In this document: positions 25,240 through 36,719 of the stretch, piece after piece
Layout: the number at the start of each line of letters is the position of its first letter
Numbering within the stretch: position 1 is the first letter of the stretch
Notes under the pieces: generated by a model
Database searches by the model: none
What the model saw: only the letters and a program-made list of their open reading frames with translations
Told to the model about the DNA's origin: nothing
From: Notospermus geniculatus
Taxonomy: Eukaryota; Nemertea; Pilidiophora; Heteronemertea; Lineidae
Length of the DNA stretch: 64,000 nt
Assembly (NCBI GenBank): GCA_002633025.1
Contig: NMRB01000295.1
Span: 139,311-203,310 of the forward strand
Direction: 5' to 3'
Position numbers and translations under genes: made by a program

Positions 25240-25910
25240 ATTATAAATAAAAACTACTTACACATGTAGCTGTAAGTATAAGTGTGATACTTATCTTTTG
25301 TGCTCACTGTTAGAAATTATTAATTTTACAGTAGTAATTTTGTAGTAATTTTACAGAAGGTGCCTGCAGCAGAGTCCCCACGTTCTGTAAATCTACATAA
25401 TTTTTTATGGTATGATTCATGTTTTCCTGTATTGGTTGGACTCCATTGGACATCCCATTATGATACCTTCTGAGAGCAGTATGAAAATATAATTTGGTCA
25501 GCCTCCAGTCAAGTCTCTGTTAACATTTATTTAAGCGAGAAAGATTTTTTTCCAGAAGTGGTCGAAAGATGGCCTGGATGGATAAAAAGTCATCACAGCA
25601 ATTTTGCAACAGGGAACTTTTTCGCTGGTTAAGTCTGTACTTTTACAGATCACGTCTGTATTTACAGATCCGTGCTGGGGACTCTGCTGCACAGATTTTC
25701 TGTAAAATCTTCTGTTATTTCTAACAGTGTAAACAAAGGATAAGTGTCACACTTAATAGACAAATACATGTACATGTAGTTTTTATGAATATGGGCCCAG
25801 GGTCCATATACATAAACATACTTAAGTCAACGTGTGATACTTACTTTTGTGTTGAACAAAGGATAAGTGTCACACTTAGACTTTTTATGAATATGGGCCC
25901 TATGGGCAAT
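25240..25910. repeat. AAGTGTGATACTTATC / GATAAGTGTCACACTT MITEs
   Basis: Two ~110-bp palindromic units with GGCCCATATTCATAAA ends. The first is interrupted by the CACTG element 25305-25729; the second lies at about 25796-25905. In the duplicate they lie at 37335-37510 and 37882-37999. A similar ATATTCATAAAACCT end is used by the 34263-34383 MITE. Confidence 0.7.
25305..25729. mobile_element. CACTGTTAGAAAT element, copy-1-specific insertion
   Basis: Ends CACTGTTAGAAATTA and TATTTCTAACAGTG. The empty site in copy 2 (near 37361-37370) reads TGCTAAACAAAGG. CAC termini suggest the CACTA/Mirage/Chapaev group. Shorter relatives lie at 29364-29622 (3' truncated) and 41480-41783. Confidence 0.85.
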
Positions 25911-26420
25911 TCAGCTAGGAATCGCATTATTTAAATTGGCAATACGGCTGCCTCCAAGTTGTATAGCCTCGGTTTCGTTGTGTGCAAATATTAACATGAA
26001 AATGGTTTTTAAAAATTCTGTTGCAGATGGATAAACATCTCTTATACCTGCAAATAACATATTCTCACGTTGTCAGTTGGATGGCATGAAAAGCCGTGGA
26101 TTATAACGTTCAGCAGGCCCGTTGTGTGGAATGATTAATTTTGCATGGTGTACCGATTTTATGTCAAATCAGCGTTTGTTTATGTGTCAGCGTCGACGCC
26201 AGCTGCAGTAAACATTTCGCCTGCTGATACAAAACTCTAGATTATTGATGAATTTTATGGAGTGTAGCACAGTACATCTCATGATATGACCGTTATTGGA
26301 AAAGGTCTGATGACCTCGACAGAGTAAACCACTTTTGACTACAAGAAGTACGACATTTAAAGGGGATTTTTGTGGGAAAGTTTCCCCATTTCGTTTAGTA
26401 TTCGTCCATGTACAATCTCG

Positions 26421-26910
26421 GTCAGAAGTAATTAACCACTGACTGGATATTTGTAAATTACTCCGTGATCCCCCGATATTTTTGCACCAATTTTTTGACG
26501 CATGGTAGTTAGACCATTGCCCATCATTAGACGTAATGATTTTTCTGATCATCTCAGACTGCTGTTCACTGGACTTGAAAGCAGAGTACAAAAATCATTA
26601 CAAAGTTGCCATTTTTATGTTAAAAATCAAATATTTTGAAAATTTATTGAGGATGACATCCATCTATGCAGAAGCTGGAAGATTTTACAGGTGAAAATTT
26701 TCAGGAATTGCGGAGTTTCGAAAATCTCAATCTGACCGGCAAACTTCGAACAGCGGTAAAACCGAAGTCAGCCTATTGATCAGAAAAATCGCTACGCATA
26801 ATGATGGACAAATGGTCTAACTACCATGTGTCAAAAATTGGTGAAAAAATATTGGAGGGTCATGGAGTAAATTACAAATATCCGGTGGTTACCGGCGATA
26901 ACTTCTGACT
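26421..26910. repeat. foldback element (copy 1); counterpart 38525-38990
   Basis: CAGAAGTAATTAACCACTG...GGTAGTTAGACCATT...TTTTTCTGATC is complemented at ~26775-26910. The surrounding sequence, 25920-27285, is otherwise unassigned. Confidence 0.8.
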
Positions 26911-27285
26911 GGGACCGTTTAAAAGAATTCATTCGAATTGTGATTTATTTGCCGACGAGTTGCGGGTCCGAAGCTAAGTAATATTGTCAAGCCGACGCTT
27001 CAGATTTTCTTCTCCTTTTACTCCGACACACCCTTCACCAGCTTAAATGACAGCTGCTGTCGAACTGTTTGTGCTTTGGTCGGAATGCAGCGCCATCTTT
27101 CTTGGAATGAATGGCAAAAATTTTGAAACAATGGCTGATATTCATAAAAGCTAGCAAATGCGTTTACTTCAAGTTCTGTTGTACATTAACATTAGACCTC
27201 GCTGTGCAAACCTTAAGTAAAAACAGTTGCTAACTTTTATGAACACCACCCACTGATTCAATCATCAACGGTAGCAAGCCCCAAC

Positions 27286-27787
27286 TATGGGCGGTTAAAC
27301 CCGCATTTTAAAGACGTTGGCGAAACAAGACATTGAGACACTTTTCAAAGGCATGTAGTTCAAAAATAAAAAGTTGTGTGTAGCGCCTTTCAAAGACCTT
27401 GCAGTTTTAAGACAAAGACTGTCATACTTTTCAAAGACACAATTCAAAGACAAGACGTTCATACTTTTCAAAGACGTAGTTCCAAATTAAGACGTTGGGT
27501 GGCGCCTCATTACCGCCTTAGTCTCGCGCATGTTCATATAAACTTTCTGACAAGAACCACAAAATAATTTTATATGAACTTGCACGAGACTGAGGCGGTA
27601 ATGGGGCGCCACCCAACGTCTTAATTTGGAACTACGTCTTTGAAAAGTATGACAGTCTTTGTCTTAAAACTGCAAGGTCTTTGAAAGGCGCCATGCAACG
27701 TCTTATTTGTGAACTATATGTCTTTGAAAAGTGTCTCAACGTCTTGTTTCGCCAACGTCTTAAAAATGCGGGTTTAACCGCCCATAC
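27286..27787. repeat. ~500-bp foldback rich in TTTCAAAGAC (copy 1)
   Basis: TATGGGCGGTTAAACCCGCA and its complement end long arms in which TTTCAAAGAC/GTCTTTGAAA recurs at least eight times. The counterpart is at 39460-39967. Confidence 0.88.
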
Positions 27788-28488
27788 CCCACATTCATGT
27801 TCTAGTGAACGAAGACTCAATTCAGAATTGCTTTCGATAGTACACTTTTAATTTCTTTTTAGTAAAATTTTCCGCTTCCGCGCTTCTACGTGCCTCGGAA
27901 CACATTCACAACCTGCAGTACGTGTAGGCCTAAGTCGCAAAGGTTTCTCGGGTTGTTCTCAGTGACGTAGGCCTAGTTAAGTAGCTGCAGCAGCAGGAAA
28001 CCTGCCTCTGTAGGCAGGCACCGTCGATCCTATCTACACGCCATCCGCCAAAATATTATGCAGATTGGAGGCAGATGTCAGGCTACCTCCTAATTCGATG
28101 TCCAGGACATCCATTATTCCCAAGGAAGCCAGTTGTTGATTGAGTTCGTTTATATAAACGATTCAGAGCATTTGAATAACTAATTGGCAGACATTGCAAC
28201 GGATGTAGCCTACATTGTACGGCAGTGCACTAGACAGATTCAAATTCAAATATATATTCTGACCAACGCTCTCATCAACGAGCACATACATTCACTTCTA
28301 GGCTTGAATATCATTAGGTAGCAATCACCGCAGGTGTAACAATGATGATCATTTCCAGACGGGAATCTTATTAAATGTGACCTTCCACAGCAAAACCAGG
28401 CGCATGTGGCTATTAGCTTGGCAGGTTGAGACCAATATGTTTGTCAGTTTCAATATTGTCTGTCTATTACGAAATCTGCACTGTAAAA
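27788..28488. other. no gene; unassigned (duplicated at about 39968-40985)
   Basis: No coding frame. In the duplicate this stretch is interrupted by the TTAA element 40160-40522. Confidence 0.5.
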
Positions 28489-28891
28489 ACCAATGGGCTC
28501 GAGAGACCCATGATTTTGTCCACTACCTGGGCACGTGGGTTTGAGATGAGAATGGGTCCATGGTACCCAGAATATTTGTTCTTCGAACCTGAAACGAGGA
28601 GGTCCTTAGGTTCCAGTAACCCATAATGACCAGTTTCACAGGTCACTTTGGCCCATCTACTATTGCTGCTCATGGGTGCCAACACCCCACGGTAGCATTC
28701 GTAGATGGGCCAAAGTGGCCTATGAAACTCTCATTATGGGTTACTGGAACCTATAGAACTGTCCGTTTCAGGCTCGAAGAACAAATATTCTGGGCACCAA
28801 GGACCCATTCTCCATTGAACACATTTCAAACCCATGTGTTCAGGTAGTGGACAAAATCATGAGTCTCTCGAGCCCATTCGTTTTTACAGTG
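28489..28891. mobile_element. 403-bp foldback transposon with CACTGTAAAAAC ends and TG target duplication
   Basis: CACTGTAAAAAC...GGGCTCGAGAG pairs with CTCTCGAGCCC...GTTTTTACAGTG. TG flanks both ends, and the empty site in copy 2 reads ATCTGAAACG, giving an exact 2-bp duplication. Confidence 0.92.
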
Positions 28892-29363
28892 TGAAACGAT
28901 GTATTTCTTCTATTCTCTCCTGGTGTCATTTCGGTTCGTTGAGGCTCACCTTCTGAGCAACATGCGCCTGGTTTTGTTGTGGAAGGTCATGACAAAATGT
29001 GCTTTACTTCATAACCCCCCGAAACTCCCTCTGCAGTTTCAAACCGCTACGTTACCAGCGCTCTGAAACTGCTTCAGTTGATGCGAGCCCCAACGTATCA
29101 CCAACAGACGGCGTTAGCTGTCCGATTCGGGGAATCTGCCGTGCGACTTGCTGGGTGAACGTGTACCAAATTACATGTACTTTTTCTCGGCCAGCATAAA
29201 TGAAACAACTGCAGTAGGCCTATACATTATAACCTTCAAAATGCCCGAAACATGAGTGCACACTAACTGCTGATAACATCGATCAAATTTGCAAACTTGC
29301 GCTTCCAATAGTTTGACTTCCCAATCGGAAAAAGTATGAATGTACAGTATGTACAGTGTACAT

Positions 29364-29622
29364 CACTGTTAGAAATAACAGAGGATTTTACAGAAAATCT
29401 GTGCAGCAGAGTCCCCAGGACTGGATCTGTAAAATTACAGACTTAAATAAATGTTAACAGAGACTTGACTGGAGGCTGACCAAATTATATTTTCATACTG
29501 CTCTCAGAAGGCATCATAATGGGATGTCCAATGGAGTCCAACAAATACAGGAAAGCATGAATCATACCATATGTAAATTTACAGAAAGTGCTGGGGACTC
29601 TGCTGCAGGCAATTTCTGTAAA
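29364..29622. mobile_element. CACTGTTAGAAAT element, 3'-truncated (copy 1)
   Basis: Matches 41480-41783 up to TTTCTGTAAA, then diverges into unrelated sequence (29623-29855). A ~130-bp block (TAACCTTCAAAATGCCCG...) standing before the element at 29225 recurs after it at 29858, marking a local rearrangement. Confidence 0.75.
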
Positions 29623-30394
29623 TCTGGGGGAAAATGTCCTATAATCGGCACCACCCTACCCGTCCGGGGCCCTTCACCGGTCATTCGTGTGGTCCATACC
29701 GTGATTGTTTTCCGCTGAAAAACTGCATGTATACTAAAAGCCATAATGGTCATAAAATTTCTACAGTATGTCTTTGGCATCTACTTCATGGCGGCATCCT
29801 TACTCCCTATGGTGACACCTCTGCCCGTCTGTAGGACGGGTACTTTGCTAGTACATTATAACCTTCAAAATGCCCGAAACATGAGTGCACACTAACTGCT
29901 GATAACATCGATCAAATTTGCTAATAGTTTGACTTTCCAATCGGAAAAAGTATGAATGTACATGTACACGTATCATAGCCAATCAGAAAGTGTGTTACGG
30001 CGGCGTCGGTTAAACCTGTGATGATGGCTTATGGATCCCTCGTCAAACAGCGCCCTCTATTGATGATCCTTAACTTTTGGCGCCCATCATGCCAGTGTTT
30101 AGTGGATCTATGCCAGCTGAACACTGGGGACGAGTGCACATGACCCCCAGCCATCAGCCGCTGTTCCGCTATTGAAGATTTCTATCTGTGAGCAGTGTAG
30201 CAGACGGAATAAGCTGCGACGTGACAATCGGAGACACATATAGAGAAACACGTCGATCGATCTGCCACCGTTTCCCAAACAATAAAGGGAAATTTTATAC
30301 GGAAACATTGGCAGGTGTTACACCAGTTCATTCGAAGACCTCAACTCCCTGGGGAGCATAGCCGAGCTAGTCAATCACATGTGCCACCCCTGCC

Positions 30395-30530
30395 AGCTAT
30401 ACCTTTAACACCTGGGTGAGGTGTGGTAATTGAGGCAAGGAAACTTGCCTAATACTTATTTCATGCCGACGGCGGGTTCGAATCAGGGACCTCCTTTTCT
30501 AGTGGAAGACCCGAGCCAGTAATGGGGATC
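30395..30530. repeat. SINE-like fragment with B-box-like GGGTTCGAATC (copy 1; copy 2 at 42210-42345)
   Basis: GAGGCAAGGAAACTTGCCTAA followed by GCCGACGGCGGGTTCGAATC and GGGACC resembles tRNA-derived repeat pieces common in animals. No full tRNA fold is present. Confidence 0.4.
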
Positions 30531-30821
30531 CTAGCTACGATAGAGGGCACACCGAAACCAGGTCCTACACAATGGACGCCTTTTGTGTGGGAAATTGATC
30601 AGGACCGGGATGTCAGTTTCATTTCAACAGTTTTTACCACTAGTGACACCTATTGAGGCAGTGGGCTACGGTCCCCATTGCCGTGTGTGTGCTAATCAAA
30701 ATCATGCTTTGTTATGGAAACAAATTGTTGGTATAGCCTGCAGCAGCACACCTGACGCCAATTTGTACGTTTTCTTTGGTTGGCCTCTGAGAATTCTGTT
30801 CGCTTCATCAGATCTTGATAT

Positions 30822-31587
30822 TAGGGAGGTTTCGCAAATCTGACGATACACGAAGTAGGCCCTACGAAATTGGACTTCACTTCCATGAGGTAATGTATTT
30901 CAGGAGATGGTTGGTACCACAAATATCGCCTGCAGCAAGAGCGTCCTTTAGCGTATGACGTTAGATCGATAGAGTTACAGTGTGATTTATTAATCTTTGA
31001 AATTTATCTTTCGTATCGACTTCGAAGTGGAAATTTAAAAATTCAAGATGCACCATAACTTTCTCAGTCTTACATGACATGCTAAAAGACACACCGGCAG
31101 CAGGGACATTTCTGGAAGCAACCATCTCCAGAAATACATTAGGTCCTAGAAATGATTAAGTTGAATTTCGTAGTTCGTGTTTCTTCAGATTAGCGAGGTT
31201 TCGCAAATCTGACGAAACACGAAGTACGAAATACGAAAGTCAACTTCACTCCCAGGGCCTAATGTATTTCTGGAGATGGTTGGTACCACAAATGTCCCTG
31301 CTGCCAGTGCGTCTTTTGGCATATTATGTAAGACCGAGAGAGTTACATTATGGTGCATCCTGAATTTTTTAATTTCCATTTCGTTTTTACGAAGTGCAAA
31401 CGAAATATAATTTTTATTATACACCGTAACTCAGTCTATCGGTCTAACGTCATACGCTAAAAGACGCTCTTGCAGCAGGCGATATTTGCGGTACCAACCA
31501 TCTCCTGAAATACAGTACGTCATGTAAGTGAAGTCCAATTTCGTATTTCGTACTTCGCGTTTCGTCAGATTTGCGAAACCTCACTAT
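30822..31587. mobile_element. two adjoining TTTCGCAAATCTGACG foldback units (copy 1)
   Basis: Units about 30822-31200 and 31189-31587 share a central GCGAGGTTTCGCAAATCTGA. Counterpart 42489-43251. Confidence 0.8.
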
Positions 31588-32430
31588 TAAACTCACTATT
31601 TAGGCGTTATTCCAGTCAGTGCATAAGTGCAGAGCTGATAGTTTTTAGAGTATCTCACAACCGTGTCTTCTGTCAGCTGTTCTTCACGCTTTGCTTAGCT
31701 CCACCGCCCCGTCAAACCACCTCAGGGTAACCATACAAGACGTATGGGGCCACATTACACGTAGGCTACTGAACGTACATGAGACGAGACGAGAGACGAG
31801 AGGTGAGAGCGGAAAATATTGATTTTAATTCCAAGCCAGCCGTGGTAACGCACCACCATTTTTACACTACTTCTAATATTGATTTACATCCATACAAGAA
31901 CTCAAAATCACTTCTGTCAGGAAAACCAAGCTCATATTCGTTCTTCTTGATGGGAAAGGTAAATTCATCGTATCAGCTACAGGAGTCACTAGTGGTGGCA
32001 TACTGAAGTCGGCTGTGATTTAGACTGGTTCACGTCTTTGCCGCTCCACTTCCGCGGCGCTACCGTCGTCCGCTCAAAGTAGCGCCGCGGGAGTGGATTG
32101 GCAAGGCCGGGAACCAGTGTGTAGTAGTGATTCAACGGTTCATGCTCTATTCGCCTTATCTCATTTCGCCTTCAAAAAGTATACATTTCGCCTTTTCCCG
32201 ATTCACCTTCTCTCATTTCGCCTTCTCCTATTCGATTCAACTGCACCGACGCTCCACTCCAAGACTAGTCTGATTCCGCTGCCCCTAGACAGATGGCGCT
32301 GAAGTGTATACCAAATCACAACTGTGATATCACAGAGATCTAGCGATGCAACTGGATGTCGATCCCCCAACATTATCATATAAGCGTCAGTGTCAGGACT
32401 TCGAATCGAAGATATCAACAACCTGCTGTG
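31588..32430. other. no gene; unassigned (duplicated at about 43252-43840)
   Basis: Open stretches here are shared by both copies with almost no change and have no recognisable domain. Confidence 0.4.
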
Positions 32431-33707
32431 CACTCTTAGCAAAAAAGGTTCCAAGAGGGTTCTTTGGCCTGTCGTAGAACCTTCTGCTACTAAAAAGTTC
32501 TATCTTGAACCCTAAAGAACCCCAGGGTGCTGAAATCCACATCAAGAAATCTGTGAATGCGTGAGAATACAACCGATACATCCACAGGAACTTGTACCAA
32601 TGTTGGAAAAAAACACGCCATTATGGCCCGAAGGGCCATCAGAAAGGGCCGCAACTTTTAATCCTGAGTTTGACGACTTCACAAAATTCGTGCAGATGTC
32701 CAGGAATCAGAACGAGGCTACAATGCATTTCTAGGGTTTCCCCACAGAGCCTCGTTCTGATTCTGGACACCTGCACGAATTTTGTGAAGTTGTCAAACTC
32801 AGGATTAAAAGTGCCATAAACCATACAAATCAGCTTTGACTGTAAATATTTTTTGATTTTTATTAAAGTAAATATTCTCTAGATTCACCAGAACGTCAGT
32901 TTTTGCTGAGGATTTGCCATCTACGATGAGAAAATGGCCACTTTGTGGAGCATGTTGGGATACGAAATATCCGTTCCTATCAATGCATTGTGAAATGGTG
33001 ATGTTGCACTCCTTATCCGTGTGTATGTGTTGTCAGTAAGGGTTGCTTTTACGGGCCTGCGGCCCTTTCTGATGGCCCTTCGGGCCATAATGGCGTGTTT
33101 TTTTTCCAACATTGGTACAAGTTCCTGTGATACATCGTTCTCCAGCTGATGTAATATCTTTATTCACGAGGTCTAATGAAATAAATACACGTTTGTATCG
33201 AGCGTCGCTGAGAAATCTGCAATTGAATTTTGAGGGTTCTACAAAGAACCCCTCAGTGAGGGTTCTCCCACAGGGTTCTTCAAAGAACCCCTTAGGGTTC
33301 TTTGTCTGTAGGGGTTCTTTGTCTGTCCCTGTGGGAGAACCTTCACGCCTTTATTTTGGTAGTCGATTTCTTTTTCGTGTTCGATGCAAAAAATCATTTT
33401 GTTTGTTTCAAACCTCACAGGTATGGTTGGCAAATCAACTGAGCAGGGTAAATCAGGTGCACTCCCTAATTTCTCTAAATGGTTTTAACAGCATAAAGTT
33501 CTTAGGGTCATATTCATATGCGGTTCTATCATTAGAACCGTCTTAGGCCGGTTCCAGGTATCGTCAAACACTGTACTTGGAACCGGCCTAAGATGGTTCT
33601 AACGATAGAACCACTTTATGAATACAACCATTAGGGTTCCATGAGATAGAACCTTTTAGTAGCAGAAGGTTCAAATGACAGGCTTGGAACCTCTTTTGCT
33701 AAGAGTG
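32431..33707. mobile_element. 1.28-kb CACTCTTAGC transposon built of nested palindromes, TGTG target duplication
   Basis: CACTCTTAGCAAAAAAGGTT and AACCTCTTTTGCTAAGAGTG form the ends. TGTG lies on both sides (32427-32430 and 33708-33711). CAC ends with a 4-bp duplication fit a Chapaev-type element. Inside are a second inverted pair (32608-32650 / 33060-33110, GGCCCGAAGGGCCATCAGAA), a third around CCTCGTTCTGATT (32663-32805) and a fourth at 33522-33612. GGTTCT words are abundant. No transposase frame is present. Confidence 0.85.
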
Positions 33708-33803
33708 TGTGGTCAGCAATGCCGAACATCACCAACAGAAAGATATTTTTATGCAAATGCGATGTACATAGTACATGTATTTCTGTGTTGTGTTCTATGT
33801 CTA

Positions 33804-34154
33804 TTAAAGGGAGACTCCACTCATTGTAAACTTTTGAATTTTTATCAATCCATGGAGACCATTTCCATGAGTTGTGATGTCACTAGTGTCCATAGGCTGA
33901 AGACCTTGTAGTGAATGAGTTGATACTGTGACTACATGTACCTAGGCCTATTCGTTGTACCTTCGTAAATATGCATTGAACACATATGACATCACATGTG
34001 TTGTGCAGTGGTCCCCTTGGGATGCAATAAAAATGCTTTAAATGATGAGTTTGCAGATTTAAAAAGAATGACACATTGCAGGTATCAATGAATTGGAATG
34101 TAGGCCTACTAACGATATTTCAAAAATTACACAATGAATGGAGTCTCCCTTTAA
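33804..34154. mobile_element. TTAA-flanked MITE, family D copy 1
   Basis: TTAA at both ends with AAAGGGAGACTCCACTCA / TGAATGGAGTCTCCCTTT termini. Other copies: 51981-~52225 and a right-end fragment at ~44650-44714. Confidence 0.88.
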
Positions 34155-34262
34155 TATGTGTAGTTGTTTTGTATAAAATGTTTTTTGTAGAGTGGAATTC
34201 GGAATTCGTTATTCGTCAGCCTTCAAAGCGTCAGCGCCGTCTCTCAAAAGTCGGCGGAACCA

Positions 34263-34383
34263 GGCCCCATATTCATAAAACCTGGCTAGCTTAGGTGGTT
34301 GCTAGTTGTGTACATTGGTCTGTACAAACTGGGCATTTTAGCAAGCAACTAAGCCTAGCAAGGTTTTATGAATATGGGCCCTG
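34263..34383. mobile_element. palindromic MITE CCATATTCATAAAACCT...GCTAGC
   Basis: CCATATTCATAAAACCTGGC pairs with GCAAGGTTTTATGAATATGG, with TTGCTTGCTA-type inner arms. A second copy lies at 35270-35391 and a broken one at 45563 onward. Confidence 0.82.
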
Positions 34384-34409
34384 GTTTCTAAGGATCCTAT
34401 CGCACATGT

Positions 34410-34450
34410 ATGTACATGTACCTGTACATGTACATGTACATGTACATGCG
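34410..34450. repeat. (ACATGT)n short tandem repeat
   Basis: Repeated self-complementary hexamer GTACAT/ATGTAC. Shorter runs occur at 4362-4380, 10265-10285, 11563-11577 and 35410-35430. Confidence 0.9.
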
Positions 34451-34552
34451 TGTACACACTGATCCTGGTAGAGGTATTTTCTGGGTTTTCTCTGGGCTGC
34501 TGAGCCTGTCATCTGTTACATGTACTAACATCACCATTTAGGTTGGGAAAAC

Positions 34553-35076
34553 GTACACTCAATAATTCAGTGGTCTCGGCCTTCGCTCGAAGCTGTCACC
34601 CTCAACCACTGAAATATTTGGTGCCAAAGTCCGTTTCTGAACACTAGATGTCACTACCAGTGTTGACGAAAGGGCGGGATCAACCAGCCAATGACCGACC
34701 ACCTTTCAAACAACCTTAGGCGGTGTTGTTTCTATGGACGCAATCACGGCAATCCAAAGAATGCTGAAGGCGAAGTACTTACACTGCTGTATTGTCCCAC
34801 ATCGGGTCGCATGTGACGTTGAATATGTTATCTTTTCGTTTCGCAGTGAATGTATTCCAAAAAGTGGTGCAAAATAACACGAGAAGTCCGGAATATATAC
34901 ATGTACATCTATGCCACGATACTTGTCACGGGACCAATGCGGCCAATAAGAAAATGTTTCATGTTTTCCCCTAGTTGCGTGAAATACTGGTCGCTGATTA
35001 GTTGATGACATTTTGCGCCATCTAGTGTTCAGAAACATGATTTGGCCCCATCTGTGCCAGTGGTTGAGAGTGTATA
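34553..35076. repeat. foldback element, ~520 bp, copy-1-specific
   Basis: TACACTCAATAATTCAGTGG with CTCAACCACTG at the left, and CAGTGGTTGAGAGTGTATAA at the right. TTTCTGAACACTAGATG occurs inside both arms. Confidence 0.7.
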
Positions 35077-35269
35077 ACTAGTATTAAGCTCGAGGTCACT
35101 GGGGACGAGTGTAGGGAAAACGTCGCAAAATAGGGAACAAAACGTTAACGACTTGGTACCTAAGGAAGTCTGTAGAGAAAAACGATTCCCAATGGTATAT
35201 TCCATGTAGTGTGTAGTTATCAGGACTGCCACTAGGTGTGCTTCAATGTCACAAATTTCTGGGGATGCC

Positions 35270-35760
35270 ATATTCATAAAACCTTGCTAGCTTAGTTGGT
35301 TGCTAGGTGTGTACATTGGTCTGTAAAAATTGGGCATTTTAGCAAGCAACTGCATGTAAGCCTAGCAAGGTTTTATGAATATGGGCCCTGGTTTCTAGGA
35401 TCCTATCGCACATGTATGTACATGTACATGCGTGTACACACTGATCCTGGTAGAGGTATTTGCTGGGTTTTCTCTGCGCTGCTGAGCCTGTCCTCTGTTA
35501 CATACTAACATCACCATTTAGGTTGGGGAAAGGTCACAAAATAGGGAACAAAACGTTGTTAACGACTTGGTACCTTAAGCGGGGGATCCACTGTTGCGAT
35601 TTCGGCTTGAGACGGGGTTGCGTTCCCTTGCGGTTACCTTATATGGCAATCGGAAGTCCTTATAAGGTAATCGCAAGGGAACGCAACCCCGTCTCAAGCC
35701 AAAATCGCAACAGTGGATCACCCGCTTTAGGAAGTCTGTAGAGTAGTGGGCATTATGTCG
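35270..35760. repeat. local second copy of 34260-34550 sequence within copy 1
   Basis: Repeats the CCATATTCATAAAACC MITE, the TGATCCTGGTAGAGGTATTT stretch and the CATCACCATTTAGGTTGGG sequence, about 1 kb after the first. It contains the palindrome 35577-35727. Confidence 0.8.
35577..35727. mobile_element. palindromic MITE AAGCGGGGGATCC, ~150 bp
   Basis: AAGCGGG...GATCCACTGTTGCGATTT pairs with its complement to CCCGCTT. It is inserted in ACTTGGTACCTAAGGAAG, seen uninterrupted at 35148-35166. A related fragment lies at 48672-48842. Confidence 0.82.
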
Positions 35761-35943
35761 AATAAATCATCTGCTTCAGTGCAGCCTACATGTGATAGTG
35801 TGGTCGTCTCTGCAGCATTTTCAGACGCCAGAAAAATCGTGAAAAATTCGAATGTGCGCCCGCTGCAGGACTCGCTTGGCATTGTCACCCGGAAAATTTT
35901 AAAGTGGGTGATATTAAAATTGAGTGCACAGGAGCCTATATAT

Positions 35944-36319
35944 AGGCGTGGTTATACTACATAAAAATACCCGTGTTTTTCCAGACCCGTGGCAAACCCG
36001 TGTGTGCGAAAAGCCCGGCGAGAGGTCACACCACTACATTGTAGTTTAAGTCGCCCGGCGACAGTTGCGCTGCATGCACCGACTCTTCAGTCATTTCTCT
36101 ATTGGCCCACTTTGTTGGAGGCGCGAAAACGACGTCACTTAATGGCTGCGCCATCTGTAGCCGTGCTAAAGAACTAATGAGACACGGGGATTTCGAAAGG
36201 CACGGCGAGATTGCCGTGTTCCAGAAACCCGTGTTTTTCAGACACGGGTTTCTTGAAGCCCGGCAATTCATCGGTGTGACCGCAAAAAAACCGGGGATTT
36301 TATATAGTGTAACCACGGC
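35944..36319. mobile_element. GGCGTGGTTATACTACATAAA MITE, copy-1-specific
   Basis: Ends GGCGTGGTTATACTACATAA and its near-complement TATAGTGTAACCACGGC. ACACGGG/CCCGTGT words are repeated inside. The empty site in copy 2 reads GGAGCCTATATTCGACG (~48169-48185). Another copy lies at 56284-56643. Confidence 0.85.
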
Positions 36320-36718
36320 TTATATTCGACGCCAACTTCAGCTTGGCTTGAATGTGCTACAAGATTTAGTTAATGGACATCGGAACAATCTATCTTAATC
36401 CGATTCAGGTCAACACCATTGTAATTTAATGCAGGTATGGGGCTAAAGAAAACATCGTTACAGTTTGCATTAGGCCACAATCCGATCATCCTAAGCACTA
36501 ATCCGAAGCAACAAACAGAACAATAACTTTCGCAAATGGACGAATCGAATTGCCTCGGAGAAGAATTCAATATTGTTTATTTAGTGCAAGTAAAAGGTTG
36601 TTTGCGATATTAAAATGAGATGCCCTGACCACGAATCGTCTTTCTGGTAACCGATGGTACTTTAATGTAGAATCGGATGACAGCCGCCATGACTTCGCTG
36701 GTGGCAGCATCATTGTAA

Positions 36719-36719
36719 N
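36719..36719. other. single-N assembly join between the two 12-kb copies
   Basis: One N lies exactly at the junction of the duplicate copies, as expected for a contig join of zero or negative estimated gap size. Confidence 0.9.

Larger units (their letters stand above)
24517..36718 (+). repeat. ~12-kb direct duplication, copy 1
   Basis: Begins at ATTTCTATTAATTCAGTC and ends at GCAGCATCATTGTAA. The same start and end frame copy 2. Collinear blocks are nearly identical for hundreds of bases (for example 25920-26420 against 38003-38520, and 36360-36718 against 48200-48558), interrupted by insertions private to one copy. Those private to copy 1 include 25305-25729, 28489-28891, 32431-33707, 34553-35076, 35577-35727 and 35944-36319. 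Confidence 0.95.

Noticed and set aside
26187-26591. 134-codon open frame on the minus strand
   Set aside because: It overlaps the left arm of the 26421-26910 foldback and has no recognisable domain; its duplicate in copy 2 carries indels that break it.
36370-36570. 66-codon open frame kept in both 12-kb copies (second at 48219-48419)
   Set aside because: Preservation is explained by the near identity of the copies. The LVLRMIGLWP stretch faintly recalls insect chemoreceptors but is too short to support.
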